A stretch of 64,000 bases of DNA from Rhizobium bangladeshense (GCF_017357245.1 NZ_CP071612.1:2297001-2361000); one strand, 5' to 3'. Counted from the stretch's first letter, positions 31,538 through 41,959 are shown. The notes: a model not told the origin generated them from the letters alone. Numbers and translations: made by a program.

Positions 31538-32056
31538 TTACAGCGTATGATAATCCCGGTTCATATAGATGAGCGCCGGATGCTTCTCGCTGAAGCGGAC
31601 GGCGGCGACTTCGCCGAAGATGACATTATGCGTCGGCATTTCCTTGATGTCGGTCACCCGGCAATCGAAGGCGGCGAGCGCATCGGCGAGAACGGGCGCG
31701 CCGGTGACGAGCGTATCGAAACGGGCACTGGCGAAGCGCTCGTCATTGGCAAGCGCCGTGCGCCCGGAGAAAGCATCGGCAACCGCCTGGTGGTGAGCGC
31801 CGAGCGTATTGAGCACGAAGATGCCGCTGCGGAAAAAGATCTCGTTCTTCGGATTGGTATTGCTGAGGCAGATCAGCACAGAGGCTGGATTGTCCGAAAC
31901 CGAGCAGGCGGCGGTGATGGTAACGCCGCGGCGCATGCCTTCCATCGCCGTCGTCACGAGCTGCACATGGCCAGCATAACGGCTCATGGCATCGCGATAA
32001 AGGCCGGGGTCGATATGCTGCCTGTTCAACACCTGCTTCTCCCGTGCGCTCTGCAT
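31538..32056 (-). CDS. Flavin reductase-like FMN-binding protein
   Basis: A 172-residue member of the flavin reductase family (HpaC/RutF type). It has SRYAGHVQLVTT, the flavin-binding GVTITAACSVSDNPASVLICLS, FVLNTL, and the C-terminal FGEVAAVRF and YMNRDYHTL motifs. Such proteins supply reduced FMN or FAD to a partner monooxygenase. No monooxygenase is adjacent, so the partner is unknown. It is divergent from the binding-protein gene at 32231. Confidence 0.88.
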   Translation of the reverse strand: MQSAREKQVLNRQHIDPGLYRDAMSRYAGHVQLVTTAMEGMRRGVTITAACSVSDNPASVLICLSNTNPKNEIFFRSGIFVLNTLGAHHQAVADAFSGRTALANDERFASARFDTLVTGAPVLADALAAFDCRVTDIKEMPTHNVIFGEVAAVRFSEKHPALIYMNRDYHTL

Positions 32057-32230
32057 CCCAAACGGTGCGTGGCGCTGTAGTTCGACTTGCTATCGCGCAA
32101 TATGGCGAGCATCGGTTACCTTTTCTACAATAGGAGCGGTGAAAAGCGTCGCGTTCCGCTTGTTTTTCTTTGACGATCGCCGCCTTGCGGATAAAAGGGC
32201 ATGGACGATGGCTAGGGATTTCCGCCTTTC

Positions 32231-33313
32231 ATGACCAACCTTCGTGGCATAGCAGCCTTCCTGACGCTGCTGGTGGCGGCGGCGCAAGGCCATGCGGCCG
32301 GCGTGACGATCGGCGTCGTCGCCCCCCAGGGTGGCCCGCTTGGCTCGCTCGGCGCACAGATTGCCGCCGGCGCCGGCTTCGAGATCCAGCAGTCCGGCAA
32401 TACGCTCGTTGCCATCAACGAGACCTGCGAGGACAATAGCGGAGCGGCGGTCGCCGATGCGCTTGTCAATGCCAAGGTGCAGGTCGCCGTCGGCTTTCTC
32501 TGCAGCGAGACGCTGGAAGGCGCGCTGCCGAAGTTGAAGGACGCGAACATTCCCGCCATCACCGTCTCGGTCCGCTCCCGCATTCTGATGGAGGATGCGC
32601 TGAAAAATGGCTGGCCGCTCTTCCGCTTGGCACCTGCCGATGGCGCTGAAGCGGCAAAGATCATCGAAGTGATCCTGAAGAACTGGGCCGCCGATCCGAT
32701 CGCCCTCATCGAGGACGGCACCATACATGGCCGCGAACTGACGGAAGCAGTGCGCAATGCGCTTGAGCAGAATGGCCTGAAGCCGGTTTTCACCGATACC
32801 TACCGTCCGGGACAGGAGCAGCAGATCGCCCTCGTGCGCCGTCTGAAACGGGCCGGCGCAACCAGAGTTTTCGTTGGCGGCGATCGCAACGATGTCGCCG
32901 TCATCGCCCGCGACGCCACGACGGAAAATATTCCCCTGTCGATCCTCGGCGGCGATGCCATGCGTGCCGCCGATCAGCCGCTGCCGCTCGCGTCCGGCGT
33001 GCGCGCGGTCGCCCTGCCGGAATATGTCCTTCTGCCGGAAGGCGCGCCGGCGGCCGACGCTTTACGCGCCAAAGGCACCGAGCCTGAAGGTTATGTCCTG
33101 CCATCGCTGGCGGCGGCCCTGATTGCCGGCAAGGCAGCCGAATCCGCCGCGGCTGCCGGCAAGCCGTTGCAGGAGGCGCTTATCGGCACGACGTTCCAGA
33201 CGCCGGTCGGCGCCGTCGCCTTCACCGGCGCGCATGAGCTTTCGCAAAACCCCTACCGCCTGCTCGAATGGCGGGGCAATGGCTTTTTTCCACCTGCTGC
33301 GCCGACGCAATGA
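32231..33313 (+). CDS. ABC transporter substrate-binding protein, LivK-like
   Basis: A 360-residue periplasmic binding protein with a signal peptide ending near AQGHAAG. The type I fold is visible in TIGVVAPQGGPLG, VQVAVGFLCS, FVGGDRNDVAVIARD and GVRAVALPEY. It resembles branched-chain amino acid binding proteins (peripla_BP_6). No permease or ATPase is adjacent, so it is an orphan or works with a transporter encoded elsewhere. It has two cysteines (ETCEDN and GFLCS) that could form a disulfide. Confidence 0.82.
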   Translation: MTNLRGIAAFLTLLVAAAQGHAAGVTIGVVAPQGGPLGSLGAQIAAGAGFEIQQSGNTLVAINETCEDNSGAAVADALVNAKVQVAVGFLCSETLEGALPKLKDANIPAITVSVRSRILMEDALKNGWPLFRLAPADGAEAAKIIEVILKNWAADPIALIEDGTIHGRELTEAVRNALEQNGLKPVFTDTYRPGQEQQIALVRRLKRAGATRVFVGGDRNDVAVIARDATTENIPLSILGGDAMRAADQPLPLASGVRAVALPEYVLLPEGAPAADALRAKGTEPEGYVLPSLAAALIAGKAAESAAAAGKPLQEALIGTTFQTPVGAVAFTGAHELSQNPYRLLEWRGNGFFPPAAPTQ

Positions 33314-33375
33314 GCGGCTGCCAGCCCTGAATTTCGGCGCCATCGGCAAATGGCGCCATATGGGAGTGAGACTTG

Positions 33376-34053
33376 ATGACGCTGCCTATTCGCATTGCCC
33401 CCTCGATCCTCGCGGCGGATTTCGCCAGGCTCGGCGAGGAGGTGCGCGACGTCACCGCCGCCGGCGCCGACTGGATCCACCTTGATGTAATGGACGGGCA
33501 TTTCGTGCCGAACATTTCCTTCGGTCCCGACGTCATCAAGTCGCTGCGTTCCTACACGAACGCGACCTTCGATTGCCATCTGATGATCTCTCCGGTCGAT
33601 GACTATCTCGAAGCCTTCGCTAAGGCCGGCTGTGACCGCATCACCGTCCATGCCGAAGCCGGACCGCATCTGCACCGGTCGCTGCAGACCGTCCGCAATC
33701 TCGGCAAGAAGGTCGGCGTGACGATCAATCCGGCGACGCCGCTGAGCGCCATCGAGAACGTGCTTGATGACGTTGACCTCATCCTCATCATGTCGGTCAA
33801 TCCCGGCTTCGGCGGGCAAAAGTTCATTCCGGCAATGGCGGCCAAAATCGCCGCAGCGAAATCACTGATCGGTGACAGGCCGATCGAACTCGAGGTCGAC
33901 GGCGGCGTCACCGTAGAAACGACGCCCGCGATCGCGCGTGCCGGCGCCAACGTCCTGGTCGCCGGCTCGGCAATTTTCAAGGGCGGTACGGTCGACAGCT
34001 ACCGGAGGACCGTCGCCGAATTGCGTCAGGCTGCCGAAGGGACACGAACATGA
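33376..34053 (+). CDS. rpe: Ribulose-phosphate 3-epimerase
   Basis: A 225-residue TIM-barrel enzyme that interconverts ribulose 5-phosphate and xylulose 5-phosphate. Motifs are IAPSILAADFARLGEE, the metal-site WIHLDVMDGHFVPN, CHLMI, MSVNPGFGGQKF and the catalytic Asp in EVDGGV. ATG 33376 is preferred over TTG 33373, since GGGAG lies nine bases before it. The stop overlaps the next start by four bases. Confidence 0.95.
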   Translation: MTLPIRIAPSILAADFARLGEEVRDVTAAGADWIHLDVMDGHFVPNISFGPDVIKSLRSYTNATFDCHLMISPVDDYLEAFAKAGCDRITVHAEAGPHLHRSLQTVRNLGKKVGVTINPATPLSAIENVLDDVDLILIMSVNPGFGGQKFIPAMAAKIAAAKSLIGDRPIELEVDGGVTVETTPAIARAGANVLVAGSAIFKGGTVDSYRRTVAELRQAAEGTRT

Positions 34054-34775
34054 ACAAGGGTCTGATTATTGGCGGCGTGCTTGCCGCCGCATCGGCCGGC
34101 CTGCCCGGCATATCGCTGGCGGGCGACATAGCCAGCATCCAGCCGATCGGTTTTTCGGCCGACGGCAAGGTCTTTGCATTCCAGGAATTCGGTATCAAAG
34201 ATAGCGGCAAGACTCCCTATTCCGAAACCTACTTCATCGACACCGACAGCGGCCAATATCTGGAGGGTACACCCTTCCGCACCGAGCTGACCGACAAGGA
34301 CGCCAATCTTTCCAAAGCACGGCGGCAGAACCTGACGGCGGCGCGCAGCCAGATGGATAAATACGACCTTCTGACAAATCCCGGTCTGATTGCCGCCCTC
34401 AACCCACCAACCGAGCTCGGCTCCCCCTCGAAGACACTTCGCTACACCACACTTGCAATCGATGGGCCGCCGAAGACGCCCTATACGCTCGCACTCAGCG
34501 AGATGCCGGTGCCGGCGCCGAAGGAATGCGCAACGATCGACAAACGCATCCTTGGCTTCAGCTTGCAAATGATCGAGAAGGAAGGCGTGCCGAATCGTCA
34601 GGCGGCGCGGCAGGCAACCGCCGTCCCGGCCGAGCGCACTTGCTCGGTCGAATACCGGATCGGCGGCGCCGTAGTCTACCAGCCGGAAGGCGGAAACCAG
34701 GTTCACATCGCGCTCGTCCTGGCCTTCGATGCTGAGAGGAACGGACGCTGGATCGCCGTTCCAGTTCATCCCTGA
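34050..34775 (+). CDS. Exported DUF2259 protein
   Basis: A 241-residue exported protein with a signal peptide ending near SLAGD. It matches the DUF2259 pattern (IGFSADGKVFAFQEFG near the mature N-terminus and a C-terminal beta segment IALVLAFDAERNGRW). The function is unknown. It overlaps rpe by four bases and is followed by a small membrane protein gene. Confidence 0.82.
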   Translation: MNKGLIIGGVLAAASAGLPGISLAGDIASIQPIGFSADGKVFAFQEFGIKDSGKTPYSETYFIDTDSGQYLEGTPFRTELTDKDANLSKARRQNLTAARSQMDKYDLLTNPGLIAALNPPTELGSPSKTLRYTTLAIDGPPKTPYTLALSEMPVPAPKECATIDKRILGFSLQMIEKEGVPNRQAARQATAVPAERTCSVEYRIGGAVVYQPEGGNQVHIALVLAFDAERNGRWIAVPVHP

Positions 34776-34791
34776 GCGTGGATCGCCCAGG

Positions 34792-35277
34792 ATGGATCGT
34801 CTAAGGGCGGCAAAGCCGCCCTCCTCTGATCTCTTTGCCGGCGCATTGCTCTGGGGCCTGCAGATGCTCGCCGCCGCCATGCTGGGGCTTTACCTCCGCA
34901 ACGGTCTGCAGACCAGCCGGCTGGCTGAGGTCGCGGCACTCTATTTCCTCGGCGGCCTGCTTTCCTGGCCCTTCGCCCTGCCAGCGGCCCGTTTTTTTGC
35001 CTATGGCAGGCCGCTGGAAGCGCGATTTGCTGCCTTCTTCGTGACGCTGACGGCAGCCACGATCCTGATGACCGCCTTCCTCTTCGCCATGGAGTACCGG
35101 ATCTTCTATTCGCGCTGGCACGCGCCTGTCGGCAGTATCGTCTGGGCGTTCCAGTTCGTCTTCACCAGCATCAGCGCCGTCTACCAATTCCTGGTGATTG
35201 GTCTTCGCCTCTTCCTGCCGCTCGGCCTCGTCTGCCTCGTCATTAGCAGCTATCATCTTGCCAAACGCATGCGTTGA
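34792..35277 (+). CDS. Four-helix hypothetical membrane protein
   Basis: A 161-residue protein with four predicted membrane helices (around residues 18-35, 46-60, 80-100 and 115-150). The start at ATG 34792 (MDRLRAAKPP) is chosen because the longer frame to 34729 overlaps the DUF2259 gene in another frame. No known motif is seen. It follows the DUF2259 gene by 16 bases. Confidence 0.7.
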   Translation: MDRLRAAKPPSSDLFAGALLWGLQMLAAAMLGLYLRNGLQTSRLAEVAALYFLGGLLSWPFALPAARFFAYGRPLEARFAAFFVTLTAATILMTAFLFAMEYRIFYSRWHAPVGSIVWAFQFVFTSISAVYQFLVIGLRLFLPLGLVCLVISSYHLAKRMR

Positions 35278-35349
35278 GATTGCCGCCCGTCTTTGCTACA
35301 GGGGCGCAGACATAGACGCTTAAACCTCTTGAAGTGAAGGCAGCCGCCC

Positions 35350-36657
35350 ATGATCCCGCGTTACTCCCGGCCCGAAATGGTCGCCATCTGGTCTCCTGAA
35401 ACCAAGTTCCGCATCTGGTTCGAGATCGAGGCGCATGCCTGCGACGCGCTGGCCGAGCTCGGTGTCATCCCGAAATCGGCGGCAAGGACGATCTGGGAGA
35501 AAGGCAGCGCCGCTACGTTCGACGTCGCTCGCATCGATGAGATCGAGGCCGTCACCAAGCATGACGTCATCGCCTTCCTCACCCACCTCGCCGAGATTGT
35601 CGGCCCGGATGCGCGATTCGTCCACCAGGGCATGACTTCCTCTGACGTGCTCGACACCTGCTTCAACGTCCAGCTCGTGCGCGCCACGGATATCCTCATC
35701 GCCGATCTCGACCGCCTTCTCGCGGCGCTGAAAACCCGCGCCTTCGAACATAAGGACACCGTCACCATCGGCCGCTCGCACGGCATCCACGCCGAGCCCA
35801 CCACCTTCGGCATCAAGCTGGCGCTCGCCTATGCCGAATTCGAGCGTTGCCGTCAGCGCTTGATCGCTGCCCGCGAGGAAGTAGCGACCTGCGCCATCTC
35901 GGGCGCCGTCGGCACCTTCGCCAACATCGATCCGCGCGTCGAGGAACATGTCGCCGCAGCACTCGGCCTGAAGGCGGAGCCGGTCTCGACCCAGGTCATC
36001 CCGCGCGACCGCCACGCCATGTATTTCGCCACCCTCGGCGTTGTCGCCTCGTCGATCGAGCGCCTGGCGACAGAAATCCGCCACCTGCAGCGCACCGAGG
36101 TGCTGGAAGCCGAGGAATATTTCTCGCCCGGCCAGAAGGGGTCTTCGGCGATGCCGCACAAGCGCAATCCGGTGCTGACCGAAAACCTGACCGGCCTCGC
36201 CCGCATGGTCCGCTCCTATGCCATGCCTGCAATGGAAAACGTCGCCCTCTGGCACGAGCGCGATATCTCCCACTCCTCGGTCGAACGCATGATCGGCCCG
36301 GATGCAACGGTCACCCTCGACTTCGCCCTCGCGCGGCTGGCCGGCGTCGTCGAAAAGCTGCTGGTCTACCCCGAGAACATGGAGAAGAACCTCAACAAGT
36401 TCCGCGGCCTCGTCCACTCCCAGCGCGTCCTCCTGGCGCTTACTCAGGCCGGCGTCTCGCGCGAGGATGCCTACCGTCTCGTACAGCGCAACGCCATGAA
36501 GGTCTGGGAACAGGGCAAGGATTTTCTGGAAGAGCTGCTCGCCGACGCAGAAGTTCGTGCCGCCCTGTCCGAAGAAGACATCCGCGAAAAATTCGACCTT
36601 GGCTACCATACCAAACACGTCGACACGATCTTCCGCCGCGTCTTCGGCGAGGCGTGA
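35350..36657 (+). CDS. purB: Adenylosuccinate lyase
   Basis: A 435-residue lyase acting twice in purine synthesis (SAICAR to AICAR, and adenylosuccinate to AMP). Motifs include RYSRPEM at the start, HQGMTSSDVLDT, TIGRSHGIHAEPTTFG with the catalytic His, and the flexible signature loop GSSAMPHKRNPVLTENL near residue 260 with the catalytic Ser. It is monocistronic with its own terminator. The other purine genes of the window begin 5.3 kb downstream. Confidence 0.97.
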   Translation: MIPRYSRPEMVAIWSPETKFRIWFEIEAHACDALAELGVIPKSAARTIWEKGSAATFDVARIDEIEAVTKHDVIAFLTHLAEIVGPDARFVHQGMTSSDVLDTCFNVQLVRATDILIADLDRLLAALKTRAFEHKDTVTIGRSHGIHAEPTTFGIKLALAYAEFERCRQRLIAAREEVATCAISGAVGTFANIDPRVEEHVAAALGLKAEPVSTQVIPRDRHAMYFATLGVVASSIERLATEIRHLQRTEVLEAEEYFSPGQKGSSAMPHKRNPVLTENLTGLARMVRSYAMPAMENVALWHERDISHSSVERMIGPDATVTLDFALARLAGVVEKLLVYPENMEKNLNKFRGLVHSQRVLLALTQAGVSREDAYRLVQRNAMKVWEQGKDFLEELLADAEVRAALSEEDIREKFDLGYHTKHVDTIFRRVFGEA

Positions 36658-36680
36658 GCGATCTGCAATCAACGATATGG

Positions 36681-36705
36681 CGGCGCCCTTGCAGGCGCCG
36701 TTTTT
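36681..36705 (+). terminator. Rho-independent terminator after purB
   Basis: CGGCGCC and GGCGCCG pair around a six-base loop, followed by TTTTT. It begins 24 bases after the purB stop. Confidence 0.85.
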
Positions 36706-36732
36706 CTGCCGGCATACTTCTCAGTCGAGAAT

Positions 36733-37050
36733 CTATCGGACGGCTTTTCCCCTTAGTCGCAGCCTGATCACAACTGGGAAGTAGATGCATGCGACAAGGA
36801 TCGAAGGCAGGGAAATGGCTAAGAAAAAAGCTAATAAGGTCAGCCTTTGAATACTACCACCTGATAACAACAAGACAGCCGCCGTAATCAGTAATAAAAT
36901 TGCTATAAAAATAATAAATGACCAAAGAAATGGAAGTGAATTTATTGCACTGTATTTAAACGATTAGCAACGAAATAATAAATTTTGGGATAAATTCGAT
37001 AAAGCCGATTTCGTCGAAGAAAATGGCAAATGACCTACGTCATTCCTATG
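36733..37050 (-). pseudogene. Decayed membrane-protein gene in an AT-rich island
   Basis: A stop-free minus-strand frame from about 36963 to the TAG at 36733 encodes a strongly hydrophobic C-terminus (LPFLWSFIIFIAILLLI, then LLAFFLAISLPSILVACIYF and a basic tail RLRLRGKAVR). It has no start codon. Just upstream, another frame (36956 to about 37036) reads FAIFFDEIGFIEFIPKF and ends at a stop, as if an indel split the gene. Base composition is markedly AT-rich between purB and the permease gene, unlike the surroundings. This looks like an imported and degraded gene, but the family is not recognised. Confidence 0.42.
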
Positions 37051-37160
37051 AAATAGGCCTGAAAGAACAGCTCGACCTGCGGCTCGCTAAGAAGGAGTCG
37101 TTCATTTTCCCTACGGAGTTGGGATTGACGTCAATATGATTGGAATGTGTATTTCATAGT

Positions 37161-37640
37161 TCAGCTTTTCTCAAGCGGCCGTTGTTTTTGCTTCGACGCT
37201 TTCGGAACCACAGAGCGTTTGCGCCCGTCTGCCTTTTTCGGCGCCTCGGCTTTCTCTGCCTCCGACGTCCTGCACGCCTCCGTGTCACCCCGTCCCTTGG
37301 CGGCCTTGGCCACAAGCCGGTCGAGATGCTTCAACTCCTCCTCATCGAGGTGTTCGATGCCGATGAAACGGTTCTCCGCATGGCTTGTCAGAATGATCTC
37401 GTTGAGCTTTGCCTGGATCGCTCGCGTGTCACGCGTCTGGGCGTTCTGCAGCACGAAGACCATCAGGAAGGTGATGATCGTCGTGCCGGTGTTGATGATC
37501 AGCTGCCAGGTTTCGGAATAGTCGAAGAAAGGTCCGAGCACGGCCCAGACAACGACGACGCTCAGCGCCAGAATGAAGGTGACGGGTTTGCCCGCCCATT
37601 CCGATGCCTTGCTTGCGAAGCGGGCGAACAGATGCTGCAT
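37161..37640 (-). CDS. Low-affinity iron permease family protein
   Basis: A 159-residue protein with two membrane helices (FILALSVVVVWAVLGPFF and IINTGTTIITFLMVFVLQ) followed by NAQTRDTRAIQAKLNEII, the hallmark of the low-affinity iron permease family. The tail is Lys/Ala/Pro-rich and charged. The start at ATG 37640 follows GAGAGG. Many family members are annotated by similarity only, so iron transport is not assured. Confidence 0.83.
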   Translation of the reverse strand: MQHLFARFASKASEWAGKPVTFILALSVVVVWAVLGPFFDYSETWQLIINTGTTIITFLMVFVLQNAQTRDTRAIQAKLNEIILTSHAENRFIGIEHLDEEELKHLDRLVAKAAKGRGDTEACRTSEAEKAEAPKKADGRKRSVVPKASKQKQRPLEKS

Positions 37641-37769
37641 CGTCACCTCTCAAAGTCCTCCTCGAAGCCGGTTCTGATAAACGCGGGGAGAAGTCCAGAG
37701 GTTCCGGAAGCTAGGTCAAGGTCGGGATTGGGGGGATCGCGACGGCTCGCGATCCCCGGAAGGCTGTGA

Positions 37770-38573
37770 TCATGCGGGTTCGCGCGCAACCAGCTTGCGG
37801 TAGAGATGCCAGGTCGCATGGCCGAGGATCGGGATGACAAGCGCAAGTCCGGCAAATACCGGGATGGTGCCGATGACGAGGAGCGCTGCGACGATCAGGC
37901 CCCAAAGCAGCACGGGCACCGGATTGATGATCGTCGCACGGATTGAGGTCACGACGGCGGCAACCGCTCCGACATCGCGGTCCAGCAATATTGGGAAAGT
38001 GATGACTGAAATCGCCAGCACGACGAGCGCGAAGCCAAAGCCGATGAGATTGCCCCAGATGATCAGCTGCAAGCCTTGGGCCGTACCGAAGACCTGCCGG
38101 GTGAAATCCGTCATGGTGCGGGGAAAGACGTCGCCGAGAAGGTTGGTGTACAGCGTCTGCGCCGTCACCAGCCAAACAACGAAAAGGCCAAAGAGCATCA
38201 GCCCGACCGCGACGATCGACGGCAGCGCCGGGGAATGGCGTACCTCGAGCGCGTGCGTCCATGACGTATCGAGACCCTCCTCGCGCCGGCGGCTGATCTC
38301 GTAAAGGCCGATCGCCGCAATCGGGCCGATCAGCACGAAGCCGGAAATCAGCGGGAAGACCATCGGCAGAAGGTTGGCGCCGGAGGTCCACAGCGTCAGG
38401 AAGATCCCGGCGATCGGATACATCAGGCACAGGAACACATAATGGGAAGGCTTTTCGCTGAAATCGTCGAGCCCGCGCTTCAGCGCGTCGAAGACGTCGG
38501 CGATACCGATGCGATTGACGACGGGCCGCGCGAAGTTTTCGCTTGCACCCGTCATGACATGAAATGCCGCCAT
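37770..38573 (-). CDS. DUF2189 integral membrane protein
   Basis: A 267-residue DUF2189 protein with about six membrane helices. The start at ATG 38573 has a strong GGAGGAG site; the longer frame to 38666 crosses it. Visible family parts include VFDALKRGLDDFSEKPSHYVF near residue 30 and GFVLIGPIAAIGLYEISRR near residue 85. Members are often encoded near respiratory or stress genes; the role is unknown. Confidence 0.87.
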   Translation of the reverse strand: MAAFHVMTGASENFARPVVNRIGIADVFDALKRGLDDFSEKPSHYVFLCLMYPIAGIFLTLWTSGANLLPMVFPLISGFVLIGPIAAIGLYEISRRREEGLDTSWTHALEVRHSPALPSIVAVGLMLFGLFVVWLVTAQTLYTNLLGDVFPRTMTDFTRQVFGTAQGLQLIIWGNLIGFGFALVVLAISVITFPILLDRDVGAVAAVVTSIRATIINPVPVLLWGLIVAALLVIGTIPVFAGLALVIPILGHATWHLYRKLVAREPA

Positions 38574-38749
38574 GGCTTTCTCCTCCTCAGCCGAGACTTG
38601 GTCGGCGGCGGACACGCATCGGCGGGTAAGCCGATACGAAACCCGCAACCGGCACCGGGGCAACATAACAAATTTCAGCGCCCGTGTCGCTCTCTCCCTT
38701 GCAGCCCCCTCTTGACATCTTGGACAGGCTTTCTCACATCGGCGGCACT

Positions 38750-39304
38750 ATGAAAGCCTCAGACGCAGATATCCTCATCATCCCCGGCTATACCAATTCC
38801 GGCCCCGGCCATTGGCAGAGCCGCTGGGAGGCGAAACTCAGCACGGCGCGACGCGTCGAACAGGCCGAATGGACGAAGCCGGTCCGCGAGGACTGGATCG
38901 CCCGCATCGCCGAAGAGGTGAACGCCTCGACCCGCCCGGTCGTTCTCGTCGCCCATTCGCTCGGCGTACCCTCGGCGATCCACGCCATCCCGCATTTCCG
39001 CAAGCGGGTAGCGGGCGCTTTCTTCGTCGCTCCGCCGGATGTCACCAATCCGGACATTCGCCCAAGGCACCTGATGACCTTCGGGCCCTACCCGCGCGAT
39101 CCGCTGCCCTTCCCTTCGATCACTGTGGCCAGCCGCAACGACCCGTTCGGTAGCTACGACCATGCCGACGATATCGCCAGCAGCTGGGGTTCCTTCCTCG
39201 TCGATGCCGGCGAGGCAGGACATATCAACGCCGATTCCGGTCACGGCCCCTGGCCGGAAGGAACGATGGTCTTTGCCCAATTCCTCAGCCGCCTCTCCGT
39301 CTGA
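38750..39304 (+). CDS. RBBP9/YdeN-family alpha/beta hydrolase
   Basis: A 184-residue serine-hydrolase-like protein of the RBBP9/YdeN family. It has ILIIPGYTNSGPGHWQSRWE, the nucleophile segment VLVAHSLGV, and the acid/His pair in VASRNDPF and AGHINADSGHG. The start at ATG 38750 (MKASDAD) suits the family; the longer frame has no ribosome site. The substrate is unknown. Confidence 0.87.
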   Translation: MKASDADILIIPGYTNSGPGHWQSRWEAKLSTARRVEQAEWTKPVREDWIARIAEEVNASTRPVVLVAHSLGVPSAIHAIPHFRKRVAGAFFVAPPDVTNPDIRPRHLMTFGPYPRDPLPFPSITVASRNDPFGSYDHADDIASSWGSFLVDAGEAGHINADSGHGPWPEGTMVFAQFLSRLSV

Positions 39305-39377
39305 TTGACCGCTTCTCGCTGTTTGAACGCCTGCTTTCTAAGTTTTTCTTAATAGAAAGAACGCAGACTGCGCCGAG

Positions 39378-41690
39378 ATGCAATCAGCGAGAATGCCAGT
39401 GAAAAAAGCCCATCCAGAGGCCGATAGACCGCATGGCGATATCGCAGCGGCTGAGACTTTCGTGGGCACCGGGCCAACCGACCATCCCGATCTGGCCGAG
39501 CGGGAGAGCCGCTGGAATTATGCGCTGGTCGGCTCCGGGCTTGGCGTATGGGATCACAATTACCGCCTCAACCGAAAATACTATTCGCCAACGTGGAAAA
39601 CCATCCGCGGAATGGCTCCCGACGAGGACGTCGCCGGCGACTATGAAGCCTGGCTGCAGCTCGTCCATCCCGACGACCGCGATTTTGTCGTGCATGCGAT
39701 CGAGCGGCAGAATGCCGACGATCCGGAATATCAGGTCTTCCAATATCGCGAACGCCACAGGGACGGCCGCTGGATCTGGATTGACTGCCGCGGCGCCTGC
39801 GTCGAATGGGACGAGAATGGCGTGCCGACGCGCGTCGTCGGCACGGATACCGATATCACTGCCCGCAAAGAAGCCGAGGAGACGCTGTCCCGCCTGTCCC
39901 GCCGGCTCGACCTGGCGCTGGAAATTTCCCGTATCGGCGTCTTCGAGGCCGATATCGAAAACGACGTCGTCGAATGGGACGACCGCCTGATTGCCATTTA
40001 CGGGATGCAGGGTGCGGCGCGCAAGATCGGCGGCGACGCCTGGGCCAAAAGGCTGCATCCTGACGACCGGGAGCGGGTGCTAGACCTTGCCGACCGCAGC
40101 GTCGAAAGCGGCAGCGACTTTCAGCAGGAATACCGCATCATCCGCGGCGACGGCGTTGAACGCATCATCCGTGCGCGCTCTGCCTTCTTTGTCGACGGTA
40201 ACGGCCAACGCAAGCTGATCGGCGCCAATTGGGACGTCACCGAAGAAGTCGCACTTCGCAATGAACTGCAGCGCGCCAAGGATTTGGCGGAGGCCCGCAA
40301 CCGCGAACTCGAGGCTGCCAAGGAAAGCATCGAGTACCTGGCATTGCACGATTACCTCACCGGCCTGCCGAACCGCCGATACCTCGACAAGATGCTGGAC
40401 GACCGCGCGGCGGAATGCCGGGCCAACGGTCTTGCTCTGGCGATTCTGCATATCGATCTCGACCGCTTCAAGCAGATCAACGATACCCTCGGCCATCGCG
40501 CCGGCGACGCCATGCTGCAGCACGCCGCACATGTGCTCAGACATTCCGTCCGCGCCGCCGATTTCGTCGCTCGCATTGGTGGTGACGAATTCGTCATCCT
40601 CTGCGCGGTCGATCCTGCATCGAAGAAGATCGCCAATCTGGCCGAACGCCTGATCCGCGAATTGCGCAGGCCGGTCAGATACGAGGGGCATGACTGCCGG
40701 TTCGGCGCCAGTATCGGCATCGCCGTCAATGGCGGCGCCAAGCTCGACGCGAAGCAGACGCTGCTCGACGCCGACATTGCGCTCTATCGCGCCAAAGGTC
40801 TCGGCCGGAACCGCTTCGAATTCTTCTCCGCATCGGCCCGCGATGATATTGTCTCCGCCAAACGGCTCGCCGACCAAATCTTGATTGGCCTGGATCGCCA
40901 TGAATTCGTGCCATTCTATCAATTGCAGTTCGATGCCGGCACGCTCGATGTGGCAGGCGTCGAGACGCTCGCCCGATGGCAACACCCCGTACACGGCCTG
41001 CTGACGCCGGACCGCTTTCTCGATATCGCCGAGGATCTCGACGTCGTCTCGACGATAGACGCCCTGATCCTGGAGCGAGCGCTGGCAGACCGCCGCACCT
41101 GGATCAAGGAGGGGCTGTCGATTCCAAAAATTTCGGTGAACGTTTCCGCCCGGCGGCTGACCGATCCCGATCTCGGCAAGAAGCTCCGCGCCCTGAAGAT
41201 CGAGCCAGGCGCCGTCGCCTTCGAGCTGCTGGAATCGATCTCGCTCGACGATTGCGACAAGGCGGTGGCCGCCAACCTCAAGAAGCTGCGCAAGCTCGGC
41301 ATCGACATCCATATAGACGACTTCGGCACCGGCCACGCCTCGATCGTCAGCCTTCTGCGCCTGAGCCCGAACACGCTGAAGATTGATCGCGAGTTGATCC
41401 GCATGCTGCCGCAATCGGCGGAGCAGCGCAAACTTGTCGGTTCGATCATCGATATCGGGCGCTCGCTCAACATCCTCGTCATTGCTGAGGGCGTCGAGAC
41501 GGCGGATCACATCCGCATTCTGGAGCAACTCGGCTGCGACACGCTGCAAGGCTATGCGCTGGCCCGGCCGATGCCAGCAACGCAGATCCCGTCCTTCATC
41601 CGCGCCGGAAGCTGGCGCCATGGACTGACCGCCGCGCGCGCCTTGCAGACGCATCTTCGCCGCGCGCTCCCAAGCAGAACCGCCAAATAA
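39378..41690 (+). CDS. PAS-PAS-GGDEF-EAL cyclic-di-GMP protein
   Basis: A 770-residue cytosolic protein with no membrane helix. Two PAS/PAC modules cover about residues 45-165 and 175-295, then a GGDEF domain (320-480) with an intact GGDEF motif and an EAL domain (495-745). The EAL signature reads ETL, but the metal-binding Glu remains. [29 protein letters not shown] and QGYALARPM are also present. Both cyclase and phosphodiesterase sites therefore look usable. The PAS pair presumably senses a small ligand or redox state. An internal ATG at 39393 is an alternative start. Confidence 0.92.
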   Translation: MQSARMPVKKAHPEADRPHGDIAAAETFVGTGPTDHPDLAERESRWNYALVGSGLGVWDHNYRLNRKYYSPTWKTIRGMAPDEDVAGDYEAWLQLVHPDDRDFVVHAIERQNADDPEYQVFQYRERHRDGRWIWIDCRGACVEWDENGVPTRVVGTDTDITARKEAEETLSRLSRRLDLALEISRIGVFEADIENDVVEWDDRLIAIYGMQGAARKIGGDAWAKRLHPDDRERVLDLADRSVESGSDFQQEYRIIRGDGVERIIRARSAFFVDGNGQRKLIGANWDVTEEVALRNELQRAKDLAEARNRELEAAKESIEYLALHDYLTGLPNRRYLDKMLDDRAAECRANGLALAILHIDLDRFKQINDTLGHRAGDAMLQHAAHVLRHSVRAADFVARIGGDEFVILCAVDPASKKIANLAERLIRELRRPVRYEGHDCRFGASIGIAVNGGAKLDAKQTLLDADIALYRAKGLGRNRFEFFSASARDDIVSAKRLADQILIGLDRHEFVPFYQLQFDAGTLDVAGVETLARWQHPVHGLLTPDRFLDIAEDLDVVSTIDALILERALADRRTWIKEGLSIPKISVNVSARRLTDPDLGKKLRALKIEPGAVAFELLESISLDDCDKAVAANLKKLRKLGIDIHIDDFGTGHASIVSLLRLSPNTLKIDRELIRMLPQSAEQRKLVGSIIDIGRSLNILVIAEGVETADHIRILEQLGCDTLQGYALARPMPATQIPSFIRAGSWRHGLTAARALQTHLRRALPSRTAK

Positions 41691-41959
41691 TCCTGTATAA
41701 GCGGCCCGCCATTTCGCCTTCATTCCACCGTACAGAAAAAGCCGCTAGGCTCGTAAAGCGAATTTATTCGATTCTCTTAGTGCTATTCCGTAAAATTCGG
41801 AATGCGGGCCATGAATCCGCAAACCGCGGCCATGAAATCCAGAATCCTGGGAAGGAGCGACAGGCGGATTGTGAAACACTCTCTTTTCCTTTAAGGGGAC
41901 GCCACGAGATTGATCCACTCGCGCTATCCCAAGCGCGCCAACAACAGAGAATGACCACG

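Noticed and set aside
40080..41723. A 547-codon frame antisense to the GGDEF-EAL gene
   Set aside because: Shadow of a gene with complete GGDEF and EAL motifs.
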